From positions 1-7,942 of the forward strand of contig DYJV01000088.1 of the NCBI GenBank assembly GCA_020722945.1: 7,942 nt of DNA, written 5' to 3'. Positions within the stretch are counted from its first letter, which is position 1. Each line of letters begins with the position of its first letter. This document shows positions 1-6,637 of the stretch, one piece after another. Below the pieces are notes generated by a model. That model was not told the DNA's origin. It ran no database searches and saw nothing but the letters and a program-made list of their open reading frames with translations. Source of the DNA: Candidatus Methylomirabilis sp. Its GTDB lineage: Bacteria; DYJV01. A program made the position numbers and the translations under genes.

Positions 1-30
1 TCTTTCTTTTGTTTTTATCTTTCTCTTTCC

Positions 31-93
31 CCTTCAGCACTTCAGCCTTACGCCTGATACGCAGGTGTATCCTCACTTCGTTAGTTGAAATGA
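31..93 (-). repeat. dispersed intergenic repeat, copy 1
   Basis: Read on the minus strand, this begins TCATTT, continues with GAAGTGAGGA and a CAGG block, and ends AGGCTGAAGTGCTGAA. The same blocks occur in the same order on the plus strand at 7881-7942, so the two are diverged copies in opposite orientation. The 16-base block AGGCTGAAGTGCTGAA is identical in both. The pattern resembles the widespread GTCATTCTGAGCGAAGCGAGGAATCTC type of intergenic repeat found in many bacteria. That family link is from memory of the motif and was not searched. This copy carries an insertion that forms a hairpin (50-68) absent from the other copy. Confidence 0.7.
50..68. other. small hairpin inside the repeat
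   Basis: ACGCCTG (50-56) pairs with CAGGTGT (62-68) around the five-base loop ATACG. This gives seven pairs, one of them G-T. No T-run follows on either strand, so it is not a standard intrinsic terminator, although it lies about 70 bases beyond the last gene of the minus-strand operon. Confidence 0.4.
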
Positions 94-102
94 TAATATT
101 TT

Positions 103-119
103 ATAGTTTTAATAACTAT
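103..119 (-). terminator. possible weak 3' stem after the operon
   Basis: ATAGTT (103-108) pairs with AACTAT (114-119) around a five-base loop, about 20 bases past the stop of the last minus-strand gene. The stem is almost all A-T and has no clear U-tract. It is the only stem near the expected 3' end, and it is too weak to call firmly. A second five-base stem (ACTCT/AGAGT, 132-148) includes the stop codon itself. Confidence 0.15.
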
Positions 120-139
120 TTAAAGAATCTTACTCTCTA

Positions 140-361
140 TTAAAGAGTGATGCTGTTTAACAAATCTTTTAGTTTTTTTACCTCTTCAATAGTAAAAGTC
201 ACACCTTTACCCATTTTTTGATGAGAAGGGTCCCACTCCCTTATGTCGTATTTAGGTTTACCGTTGTTCCAACTGACAAGGTTGATCTCTTTCTTCCAAC
301 CCTTTGGTGATTCAGAAATTAAACCTATCTTCTCTTTTATTTCAAATGTTACTTCAGCCAT
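140..361 (-). CDS. YdbC-like PC4-family ssDNA-binding protein
   Basis: This 73-residue protein matches the bacterial YdbC branch of the PC4 transcriptional-coactivator fold. These small dimeric proteins bind single-stranded nucleic acid and are implicated in transcription or DNA handling. What I recognise is the family's N-terminal block FEIKEKIGLISESPKGW and the following INLVSWN, KYDIREWDP and KMGKGVTFT blocks, then a C-terminal helix (EEVKKLKDLL). The length is typical and there is no signal peptide or membrane segment. I chose ATG at 361 over the TTG two codons upstream (367), because the strong GGGAGG at 372-377 lies about ten bases before the ATG but only about four before the TTG, and homologues begin MAE. 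It starts 32 bases after the methyltransferase stop and is probably the last gene of the operon. Family assignment is confident; cellular role is not. Confidence 0.85.
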   Translation of the reverse strand: MAEVTFEIKEKIGLISESPKGWKKEINLVSWNNGKPKYDIREWDPSHQKMGKGVTFTIEEVKKLKDLLNSITL

Positions 362-393
362 TTGCAAAAATCCTCCCTTTTATATTTGATGAA

Positions 394-1557
394 TTATATC
401 TTCTCTAAAAAAATTATACTCTCTATATGGAATGAATTGGGGAACATATCTATAAAGAAAATTTTATATATCTTGAATTTTAAGGATATTTTCTTTAAAT
501 CTCTTGACAAGGTTGAGGGATCACAAGAAATATATATTATATTTTTCAGGTTTTCAAGTAAAAGAAGTTTGTCTATAAAATTTTTATTTAAGCCACCCCT
601 TGGCGGGTCAAGTAAAATAAGCTCTGGAGCAAACTTTTTGAGTATTGGAAATGATGTTGAAACATCGGTATTATAAAATTTTAGATTTTTGACATTATTG
701 AGTTTTAAGTTTTCAATTCCGTCAAAATAACTCTCTTTTGATATCTCAACCCCTATTCCTGCTTTAAACTTTTTAGATAATGGGATTGAGAAAAACCCTG
801 AACCACTGTAAAGATCTGCAAATTTCTCAACATCTGGAGCATTTTTAGTAATGATATTTATAAAATTATCAAGTTGGAATATATTTACTTGGAAAAAAGA
901 TTTTATAGATGCTCTAAATCTAAATTCACCTATATTTTGAAAAATAAAATCTCTATTTTCTAAATTTTTGTCATTATAGTTATAGTTAGTGATAGTATCG
1001 CCGTTAGAATTAGTAAATATTGTGATATCTTCTCCTGGGGATAGTTGCACCCCCCTTATCCCCCTTATCTCTGATAATTTGGAGTTTATCGATTTTGATG
1101 CTGATATACATTGAGAAATATCTACAATTTGGTTTGAACCCCTCTTGCAGAAACCGATACCACTATCTGATGTTTTTAATTGAACCCTATTTCTGTAAAA
1201 GAATTGAGGAGATGGTATAATATCTATTTCTGGAAGGTTATAAATATTTCCAATTTTGAGTAAAAGTTCAAGGAGTATCCCCTTTTTAAACTGTAACTGT
1301 GATTGGTAATCAAGGAATAACCAATCACACCCCCCGCAATTTTCAGAGTATATGCAAGGTGGAACAACTCTTTTATCTGAAGATTTTATTATACGGACGC
1401 TCCGAGCGTAAGAGAAATCTTTTTTGTTGAGATAGTCGGAAACTAAGTGAATTTCATTAGGGATAGAGTTAGTTACAAAGATAACCTTCCCATCTTTTCG
1501 GGCAAGTCCAAAACCACCATAAACAAGCTTCTCTATTGTTACTTCATAATTTTCCAA
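394..1557 (-). CDS. 23S rRNA/tRNA m5U methyltransferase, RlmD/RumA type
   Basis: SAM-dependent RNA (uracil-5-)-methyltransferase, a cytoplasmic enzyme of the TrmA/RlmD family, 387 residues. An N-terminal TRAM RNA-binding domain (about 1-55, EKLVYGGFGLAR) precedes a 4Fe-4S motif, C68-x5-C74-GG-C77 with a fourth cysteine at C150. SFFQVN (220-225) and the SAM-binding ADLYSGSGFFSIPL (247-260) follow, with acidic E271. The catalytic core is DPPRGG (317-322), the nucleophile C345 in YISCDPSTLSRDL, and the general base E379 in HIES. All key residues are present. It is somewhat shorter than E. coli RlmD (about 430). The start is TTG: the in-frame codons upstream run straight into the cheV stop, only 9 bases away, and the TRAM domain starts at once. 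There is no clear Shine-Dalgarno, so translation probably depends on coupling to cheV. Whether the target is U1939, U747 or tRNA U54 cannot be read from sequence. Confidence 0.92.
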   Translation of the reverse strand: MENYEVTIEKLVYGGFGLARKDGKVIFVTNSIPNEIHLVSDYLNKKDFSYARSVRIIKSSDKRVVPPCIYSENCGGCDWLFLDYQSQLQFKKGILLELLLKIGNIYNLPEIDIIPSPQFFYRNRVQLKTSDSGIGFCKRGSNQIVDISQCISASKSINSKLSEIRGIRGVQLSPGEDITIFTNSNGDTITNYNYNDKNLENRDFIFQNIGEFRFRASIKSFFQVNIFQLDNFINIITKNAPDVEKFADLYSGSGFFSIPLSKKFKAGIGVEISKESYFDGIENLKLNNVKNLKFYNTDVSTSFPILKKFAPELILLDPPRGGLNKNFIDKLLLLENLKNIIYISCDPSTLSRDLKKISLKFKIYKIFFIDMFPNSFHIESIIFLEKI

Positions 1558-1566
1558 GAAAAAATA

Positions 1567-2481
1567 TTATATCTTCAAAACTTTTCTTATTGAATCACTT
1601 AGTATTTTAACATCAGGCTTGTTGATAAAGTCATCTGCACCAAGAGCTTTCAATTTTTTGATATTTTCTTCAAGACCCATTGATGAAAATACAATAATTG
1701 GAAGTTTTGACAAAAAATCATCGCTTTTTATATTTTTTATCAGATTTTCTCCACCCATAATTGGCATTTCGAGGTCTGTAATTAGAACATCAACAATATC
1801 ATTAATTTTACTGTTAGAATTTAAAGCTTCCTGTTTGAACTGTAAAAGTTTGTCAAGAGCCTCTTTGCCGTTATTGCTGGAGTATACTGTATAGCCTGCT
1901 TTTTTTAAGCCCTTGTCGATAAGACTTCTTATTACTCCTGAGTCTTCAGATATAAGAATCTTTATATTTTTATCTACCTGTTCTATGATGTTTTTCTCAT
2001 CTTTGAAGTAAGTTTCAGGGAAAATATCACCTATTATCTTTTCAAAATCTAATATGAGGATCATCTTGTTATCAATACGGACAATTGCATTGATACAATT
2101 TTTTTCTGTGTTATCCTCAAGTTCTGTAGGCTGCATCAGGTCATTCCATGTAAGCCTATAAATCCTCGTAACGTCATTTACCATAAATCCGTTAAATGTT
2201 TTGTTAAACTCTGTGATTATTATTTTGTTGAGAGTTTTCTCAGAGCTTACTCCAAGCCACTTAGGTAAATTAATTATAGGTATAATTTTCCCCCTCAGGT
2301 CAGAAAAACCAACAACACAAGGGTGACTTTTGGGTATAGCTGTTACTTCAGGGACTTTTATTACCTCTCTTACTTTTGCTACATTAATCCCGTAAAAATT
2401 TGGAGTATCATTGTCATACAGAATAAATTCAACCATTTCAAATTCGTTACTGCCTGTTTCTATATGTTTTTTTCTCTCCAT
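1567..2481 (-). CDS. cheV: chemotaxis coupling protein CheV (CheW-receiver)
   Basis: A 304-residue scaffold protein that couples chemoreceptors to the CheA kinase and adapts through phosphorylation. The CheW-like domain spans about 10-155 (FYGINVAKVREVIKVPEVTAIP, VVGFSDLRGKIIPIINLPKWLG, ILILDFEKI). The C-terminal receiver domain spans about 173-304. The receiver looks active: acidic pair E179/D180, phospho-acceptor D236 in ITDLEMP, S266 in VFSSM and K288 in NKPD. Domain order and length are those of CheV. The start is ATG with a strong AAGGAGA about seven bases upstream (2488-2494). The gene begins 27 bases after acpS and ends 9 bases before the methyltransferase. No cheA, receptor or flagellar gene lies in the window, so its receptor cluster must be encoded elsewhere. 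It is the only component here with an intact phospho-acceptor site. Confidence 0.93.
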   Translation of the reverse strand: MERKKHIETGSNEFEMVEFILYDNDTPNFYGINVAKVREVIKVPEVTAIPKSHPCVVGFSDLRGKIIPIINLPKWLGVSSEKTLNKIIITEFNKTFNGFMVNDVTRIYRLTWNDLMQPTELEDNTEKNCINAIVRIDNKMILILDFEKIIGDIFPETYFKDEKNIIEQVDKNIKILISEDSGVIRSLIDKGLKKAGYTVYSSNNGKEALDKLLQFKQEALNSNSKINDIVDVLITDLEMPIMGGENLIKNIKSDDFLSKLPIIVFSSMGLEENIKKLKALGADDFINKPDVKILSDSIRKVLKI

Positions 2482-2487
2482 AAGCTA

Positions 2488-2494
2488 TCTCCTT
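2488..2494 (-). promoter_or_regulatory. Shine-Dalgarno of cheV
   Basis: AAGGAGA on the minus strand, six bases before the ATG at 2481. It is much stronger than the sites before the two ATGA-overlap genes upstream, suggesting cheV initiates independently rather than by coupling. Confidence 0.75.
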
Positions 2495-2508
2495 ATTTTT
2501 AATAAAAA

Positions 2509-2838
2509 TTATTTGATTGAAGCAACTGCAACAGCAAATTGATTTTCGTGGGAGATTGAAACGTTTACAATCTTACCCCTCACCTTACATATAGGGGCAC
2601 CTTTGCTACTGCTCAATATCTGAATATCTTTAAAAAATATATCACCTTTAAATGCTTTTATAACAGCTTCTTTGAGTGCAAATCTCCCTGCAATCCTCTC
2701 TATTCTCCTTTTGTGTATGGTGATCTCTTTTATCTCATCAATCTCCTCTATTTTGAAAACCTTATTGAGAAATTTATCTCCAAATTTGTTGTATATATTT
2801 TCTACTCTGCTGATTGAAACTATATCTATCCCTATCAT
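2509..2838 (-). CDS. acpS: holo-[acyl-carrier-protein] synthase AcpS
   Basis: A 109-residue enzyme that transfers the 4'-phosphopantetheine arm of CoA to the active-site serine of acyl carrier protein, activating ACP for fatty-acid synthesis. The family signatures are complete: N-terminal IGIDIVSISR with Mg2+ ligand D5, RIAGRFALKEAVIKA (48-62) with catalytic/metal residue E57, and SISHENQFAVAVA near the C-terminus with H97. Length is normal for a group I AcpS trimer subunit. The ATG overlaps the upstream phosphatase stop as ATGA (2835-2838), so the two are probably translationally coupled. Its placement inside a signalling cluster looks like operon packing and not shared function. No ACP or fab gene is present. 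Confidence 0.95.
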   Translation of the reverse strand: MIGIDIVSISRVENIYNKFGDKFLNKVFKIEEIDEIKEITIHKRRIERIAGRFALKEAVIKAFKGDIFFKDIQILSSSKGAPICKVRGKIVNVSISHENQFAVAVASIK

Positions 2839-4505
2839 GCTTTTCTAATAGCGAGTATTGTGAGATCATCAAATTGTGGAGCTTTTGAACAAAACTGATC
2901 TATATCTTTTAAAAGTTCATCTTTGATTGTATCAATACTCTGGTTTGCCTGATCAATAATAATTTTCTTAAAATTTTCAAGACCATAACTCTCACCATTT
3001 TGATTGACTGCATCAGGAACACCGTCAGAGAAAGTTATAAAAATATCTCCACTATTGATCATAATTTGGTTGCTGATATAGGGTGAATCTTCAAATAATC
3101 CAACAGGCAAATTTTGAGAACTGTATTCAGTGATGCTACGATTTTTACTATCATAGTATAGTATCTCTGTATGTCCACAATTTACAAAATTAATTTGGTT
3201 GTTTATTGTGTCTATTTCAAATATTGCAAGAGTAAGATAATTTTCAGTCATAGAGTTTTGGGCAATAATGTTATTCACCTTTCCCACTACATCTTCAATA
3301 TTTATTTCTGGAAGAACAGAGGTTTTTATAACTATCATTGCCATAGTGGTTAAAAGTGCAGCAGGGATCCCTTTACCAGCAACATCACCTAAAAATGAAT
3401 AAATTTTATTCTCATAAGTAAAGTAGTTAAAGAAATCGCCTCCAATATTCATTGCAGATTTGTTAAAACCTGTAATTTCAAAACCTTCAAATATAAGGCT
3501 ATCTTGAGGGAGTAGGTTGTTTTGTATCTCTGATGCAATTTTAAGCTGATTATTAATTTTCTCCTGCTGTATAGATCGTTCAAAAAATAGACTATTCTCA
3601 ATACCTATAGATGCAATACGGGCAAGTGTCTCTACTGTAAGTATTTTATTTTCGGTAAATACTTCATCTATTTTGAAGTTGAGAAGGAGCATAACTCCAA
3701 GATTTTCGTTGTTTGTAAATAGAGGGATACTTAATATAGAATCTATGTAGACATCTTCAGGGTATTTAATGTTTTCAAAAGCGTAGCGTGATTGCTTTGT
3801 GTCGAAGAAAAATTGTTTCTTGCTGTCATAACTCTCCTGAACAAGAGCTTTATCGCTATCTTTGAATTTTATTTGAAGGATGATATCTTCTTTAACACCC
3901 CATTGAATTCTTGATTTGAGCTTATTTTCGTTGTTATCAATAAGAAAAATTATACCTACATCACCAGCAACAATATTATTTGAATTTTCTAACAGTTTGG
4001 ATAAAACAACATCAAGGTTAAAAGTTCCAAGTATGTCACCTATTTCATTCAAAACATCAAGCTGACTCTGGCTATTAAGTAGGTTTGTAACATAATATTC
4101 GTGAACAAGCCTATTTCTTACAGCAGTAGTGTAATTTTCCAAAACAGCTAAAAGTAAATTTGAATCGAGATTGTTGGTTGGCTCGTGAGAGAGAAATAGA
4201 TACTTTGCATTACTCTCTTCAAAGAGTAACTTCCAATAAACAGGAAGCTCACCTTCATTAATGTATAAATTAAAAAAATCGTCAGGGAGGATTTCGTTTT
4301 CAAAAATATAAACCTCTTCAGGGTTATCAATTGCCACAGTTGAAAAAACAAGATGGTAAGTATAATCAGTTACATCGTATGCAAAAAGTGTAAAAGATTG
4401 TATAGGAAAGAATTTTTTGATAATTGAAATTATTTTGCTGTTGTAATCTACTTTTTCGGATAAATGTTGGAGTGATTGGAGATCTTTTAGAAGGTCAACT
4501 ATCAT
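2835..4505 (-). CDS. GAF domain SpoIIE/RsbU-type PP2C serine phosphatase
   Basis: A 556-residue soluble protein. Residues 1-135 are an unassigned sensory-like region that may be a diverged GAF fold. Residues about 148-305 are a GAF domain (LNEIGDILGTFNLDVVLSKLL, DSILSIPLF, ENLGVMLLLNF). A short coiled-coil linker (about 308-335, KIASEIQNNLLPQ) leads to the PP2C-like SpoIIE domain (about 338-556). The metal-binding motifs are all there: GGDFF with D357, GDVAGKG with D374, SDG with D494, and FDDLTI with D546/D547. Family members dephosphorylate anti-anti-sigma (STAS) proteins or related targets under control of the sensory domain. No STAS or anti-sigma kinase gene lies nearby, so the substrate is unknown. 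Both ends overlap neighbours by four bases (ATGA): with the HDOD gene upstream and acpS downstream. Overlap with the HDOD gene suggests the two act in one pathway. Confidence 0.92.
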   Translation of the reverse strand: MIVDLLKDLQSLQHLSEKVDYNSKIISIIKKFFPIQSFTLFAYDVTDYTYHLVFSTVAIDNPEEVYIFENEILPDDFFNLYINEGELPVYWKLLFEESNAKYLFLSHEPTNNLDSNLLLAVLENYTTAVRNRLVHEYYVTNLLNSQSQLDVLNEIGDILGTFNLDVVLSKLLENSNNIVAGDVGIIFLIDNNENKLKSRIQWGVKEDIILQIKFKDSDKALVQESYDSKKQFFFDTKQSRYAFENIKYPEDVYIDSILSIPLFTNNENLGVMLLLNFKIDEVFTENKILTVETLARIASIGIENSLFFERSIQQEKINNQLKIASEIQNNLLPQDSLIFEGFEITGFNKSAMNIGGDFFNYFTYENKIYSFLGDVAGKGIPAALLTTMAMIVIKTSVLPEINIEDVVGKVNNIIAQNSMTENYLTLAIFEIDTINNQINFVNCGHTEILYYDSKNRSITEYSSQNLPVGLFEDSPYISNQIMINSGDIFITFSDGVPDAVNQNGESYGLENFKKIIIDQANQSIDTIKDELLKDIDQFCSKAPQFDDLTILAIRKA

Positions 4506-5752
4506 GCAAATATTCCATCAACATCCATTTTTGAAATTATTTCGGATAAAGATTCCTTTAAATTTAAAATATCGGTATCTGTTAATTTAAGTTTATTCAG
4601 ATATTGCTGTTTGAGATCATCACTCAATGGTGATAATTTGATATCTAAGAAATCTTTTGAGATAAAGTCTGCAACTGCAACTATAAAAGGGTATAAAGAT
4701 TCTGGCGAATGATGTGATACTATTATCTGTTTGTGGATATCGGGTAATTTCCATTTATCGGAGATCATCCCACCGATACTGCAATGGTCAAAATAAAACT
4801 TCTCACTCTCTTTATCAATGATATTTATGGTGTCATCAGAAGCAGCAAGGATTATATTCTCCCTTTTTGCAATAATCCCTATTACTATTTTACCAATATC
4901 GTGTATAAGACCACCTACAAAAACTTCTTCAGATTCTTTTTGGGAAAGTTTTAATCTTTGGGCGATTATTTTTGATAAGATAGCAGTTGTATAACTGTGA
5001 CGCCAAAGCTGCTCCCTTTTATAACCGTATGTAGGTAAACTTATCTTAAGCAGATTGCTTACAGAAGCACTATAGACAATACTTCTTAAAGAATCAAGAC
5101 CCATATAAGCAACACTCTCTTTGATAGTTGTTATTTTTCTTGAAAGTGAATAAAATGGGGAGTTGATAATCTTAAGAATTTTTGCAGTAATGACCTGATC
5201 TTTCTCTATAATAATCTCAAAATCTGATGCATTTGAGTTGGGACTGCCTATTAATCTTTCTATTTCGTATATTACATTTGGGAATGAAGGTAATTTTTCT
5301 ATTGTAATTGATATCTCATTGGTAATTCTCTCTTTTCTAATAATTTCAAGATGTAGCTTCATTTTGTTTGGAGATGAAGTATTACTTTCACTGCTCTGAA
5401 TATTAAGAAGCTGATTGATCCTCGTAATAAGCTCATGCTCATTAAATGGGAAAAGGATAAATCCATTAACAGCAAATTTCTTTGCTGATACAATAATATC
5501 TTTTGAGGGAACATTAGAAAAAACTATTACAGGTATACTTTTATCTAACTCTTTGATCCATTTGACAATAAAGAAGGGGCTCATCCCCTCAATAAGTGGG
5601 TTACATATAACGAGATCAGGACGAGAATTTTTAAGAGTTTTCTGAAAATCTGAAACTTTATTGAAAAAAGTTGTTTCGAAGCCATTATTTGTAAGCAGCT
5701 CAATAGTATTATCAAAATTATTATCACTTCTGTCAACAATAAAGATTTTCAT
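4502..5752 (-). CDS. degenerate receiver domain fused to HDOD domain
   Basis: A 416-residue cytoplasmic signalling protein. Residues 1-116 have the receiver fold, but phosphorylation residues are lost. The expected phospho-acceptor aspartate is N51 (LVICNPLIEGM; codon AAC), the conserved lysine of the KPF motif is F101 (LFPFN), and the acidic pair is reduced to D7-R8; S79 remains. A polar linker (118-130) precedes the HDOD domain (about 140-365): LPSFPNVIYEIERL, ILKIINSPFYSL, YMGLDSLRSIV, WRHSYTTAILSK, GLIHDIGKIV and VSHH. HD-type ligands H252, H284/D285, H323, H347/H348 and D362 are retained, but there is no GYP motif. HDOD proteins are generally regulators and often not hydrolases. The ATG has only a weak GGGT upstream. 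It starts 21 bases after the VWA frame and overlaps the phosphatase gene by 4 bases. Domain calls are firm; role is unknown. Confidence 0.9.
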   Translation of the reverse strand: MKIFIVDRSDNNFDNTIELLTNNGFETTFFNKVSDFQKTLKNSRPDLVICNPLIEGMSPFFIVKWIKELDKSIPVIVFSNVPSKDIIVSAKKFAVNGFILFPFNEHELITRINQLLNIQSSESNTSSPNKMKLHLEIIRKERITNEISITIEKLPSFPNVIYEIERLIGSPNSNASDFEIIIEKDQVITAKILKIINSPFYSLSRKITTIKESVAYMGLDSLRSIVYSASVSNLLKISLPTYGYKREQLWRHSYTTAILSKIIAQRLKLSQKESEEVFVGGLIHDIGKIVIGIIAKRENIILAASDDTINIIDKESEKFYFDHCSIGGMISDKWKLPDIHKQIIVSHHSPESLYPFIVAVADFISKDFLDIKLSPLSDDLKQQYLNKLKLTDTDILNLKESLSEIISKMDVDGIFA

Positions 5753-5773
5753 AAAGATACCCTATATTGAATT

Positions 5774-6628
5774 TTAAAGTGAGAAGATTATGTTGTTTAT
5801 ATTATGACTGTTAAGGTCATTAAGTTTCATATACTTCCCACCCATCAGTCTTGCAAGCTCCCAAGAGTAACCAAAAGCAAGATGGTCAGTCTCTGTGTCG
5901 AGGATTAAAGTTTTCACACCAAGTTTCTTTATGTATAACCCATAAATCTCAGATTGGTCAAGACAATTTTTCCCATTTAGCGAAACATTTCCCCTACCGT
6001 CTGATACAAGAACCATAATCATATGAGATAGTGGATTTTTGACTCTCTCCTGTTTTAATAGTTGAAATGCCATCTCAAAACCGTGTGCAAGTGGAGTTTT
6101 CCCACCTGTTTCAAGATTTTGAAGCTTCTTCTTTGCATTGTAAACACTATTTGTAAAAGGCAATAGTAGTTTAGCTTTTGAGGCTCTAAAAGTTATCATC
6201 CCAACTCTATCCCTTTTCTGGTATGCATCTATCAAAAGGGAGTAAATAAGAGTTTTTACATGGAACATCTGCTTTTCAACACCCATAGATCCACTACTGT
6301 CAACTACGAATAAAATTGCTGAAGATTTTTTAACTTCTCTTATATTCTCTTTGATGCAGTCTAATCTAATCTTATTTATACTTTTATGTTTTAAAAGAGA
6401 GAATTTGATAGTTGGAACTATTGCTATATCTGTATATTTACCTTGAGGTTCTCTGTATCCGATCACTCTTCCTGAACGGTCAGGCGATACCCCTTTTACC
6501 CTTTTACCTGAATTGGATGTTGATGAATTTTTCCCTGAAAAATTTAATTTTTTTACTTTAAAAGGATCACCTATTCCGTAAATACTACCTTTTATTTCAC
6601 TCTGCTCAGCTATACCCCTATTTTCTAC
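5774..6628 (-). CDS. chlD: VWA (ChlD/BchD/CobT-like) part of frameshifted chelatase gene
   Basis: This frame encodes 284 residues from the shift point to the stop: a charged Ser/Asn/Lys linker, then a von Willebrand A domain of the magnesium/cobalt-chelatase D type. A GTG at 6466 would give a 230-residue form. In that numbering the metal-ion-dependent adhesion site is complete: DSSGS (56-60), T124 in GGKTPLAHG and D156 in [19 protein letters not shown] is also typical of the family. Family-like sequence extends upstream of 6466 (DPF and SGR blocks), so the GTG is probably not the true start. There is no ATG, GTG or TTG between the in-frame stop at 6638-6640 and 6466. The likely product is therefore a fusion with the upstream AAA+ frame through a -1 shift at the A10 run, about 643 residues in all, the size of known ChlI-ChlD fusion cobaltochelatase subunits. 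A disrupted gene or a sequencing error in the A-run is the alternative. Confidence 0.88.
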   Translation of the reverse strand, partial: VENRGIAEQSEIKGSIYGIGDPFKVKKLNFSGKNSSTSNSGKRVKGVSPDRSGRVIGYREPQGKYTDIAIVPTIKFSLLKHKSINKIRLDCIKENIREVKKSSAILFVVDSSGSMGVEKQMFHVKTLIYSLLIDAYQKRDRVGMITFRASKAKLLLPFTNSVYNAKKKLQNLETGGKTPLAHGFEMAFQLLKQERVKNPLSHMIMVLVSDGRGNVSLNGKNCLDQSEIYGLYIKKLGVKTLILDTETDHLAFGYSWELARLMGGKYMKLNDLNSHNINNIIFSL

Positions 6629-6637
6629 TTTTTTTTT
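6625..6637 (-). promoter_or_regulatory. putative -1 frameshift site, A_AAA_AAG then UAG
   Basis: On the minus strand the AAA+ frame ends GAA AAA AAA AAG TAG, with ten consecutive A (6629-6638). Two overlapping in-frame slippery heptamers are present: A_AAA_AAA (6637-6631) and A_AAA_AAG (6634-6628), the latter being the E. coli dnaX signal. The stop codon follows directly. A one-base backward slip continues as GTA GAA AAT and enters the VWA frame. I found no Shine-Dalgarno-like stimulator 10-15 bases upstream and no strong stem-loop just downstream. Ten A is also long enough for RNA polymerase slippage, and adding one A gives the same fusion. Confidence 0.72.

Noticed and set aside
362-676. 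Plus-strand open frame opposite the methyltransferase C-terminus
   Set aside because: It lies entirely opposite a well-supported gene with a complete active site; the composition is low-complexity Ile/Phe/Lys and no family is recognisable.
1619-1894. Plus-strand open frame opposite the CheV receiver domain
   Set aside because: Antisense shadow of a conserved receiver domain; Ser/Leu/Ile-rich with no motif.
4148-4351. Minus-strand 67-codon frame inside the phosphatase gene
   Set aside because: Out-of-frame shadow of the phosphatase N-terminal region, with no ribosome site or recognisable family.
5415-5645. Plus-strand open frame opposite the receiver part of the HDOD gene
   Set aside because: Antisense shadow; the minus-strand frame has clear receiver and HDOD sequence.
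5774-6628. Treating the chelatase locus as a plain pseudogene broken by a frameshift mutation
   Set aside because: Both halves keep every catalytic or metal-binding motif and there is no other lesion, and the break falls exactly on a slippery heptamer next to a stop. A recent mutation or sequencing error is still possible and is noted as the alternative.
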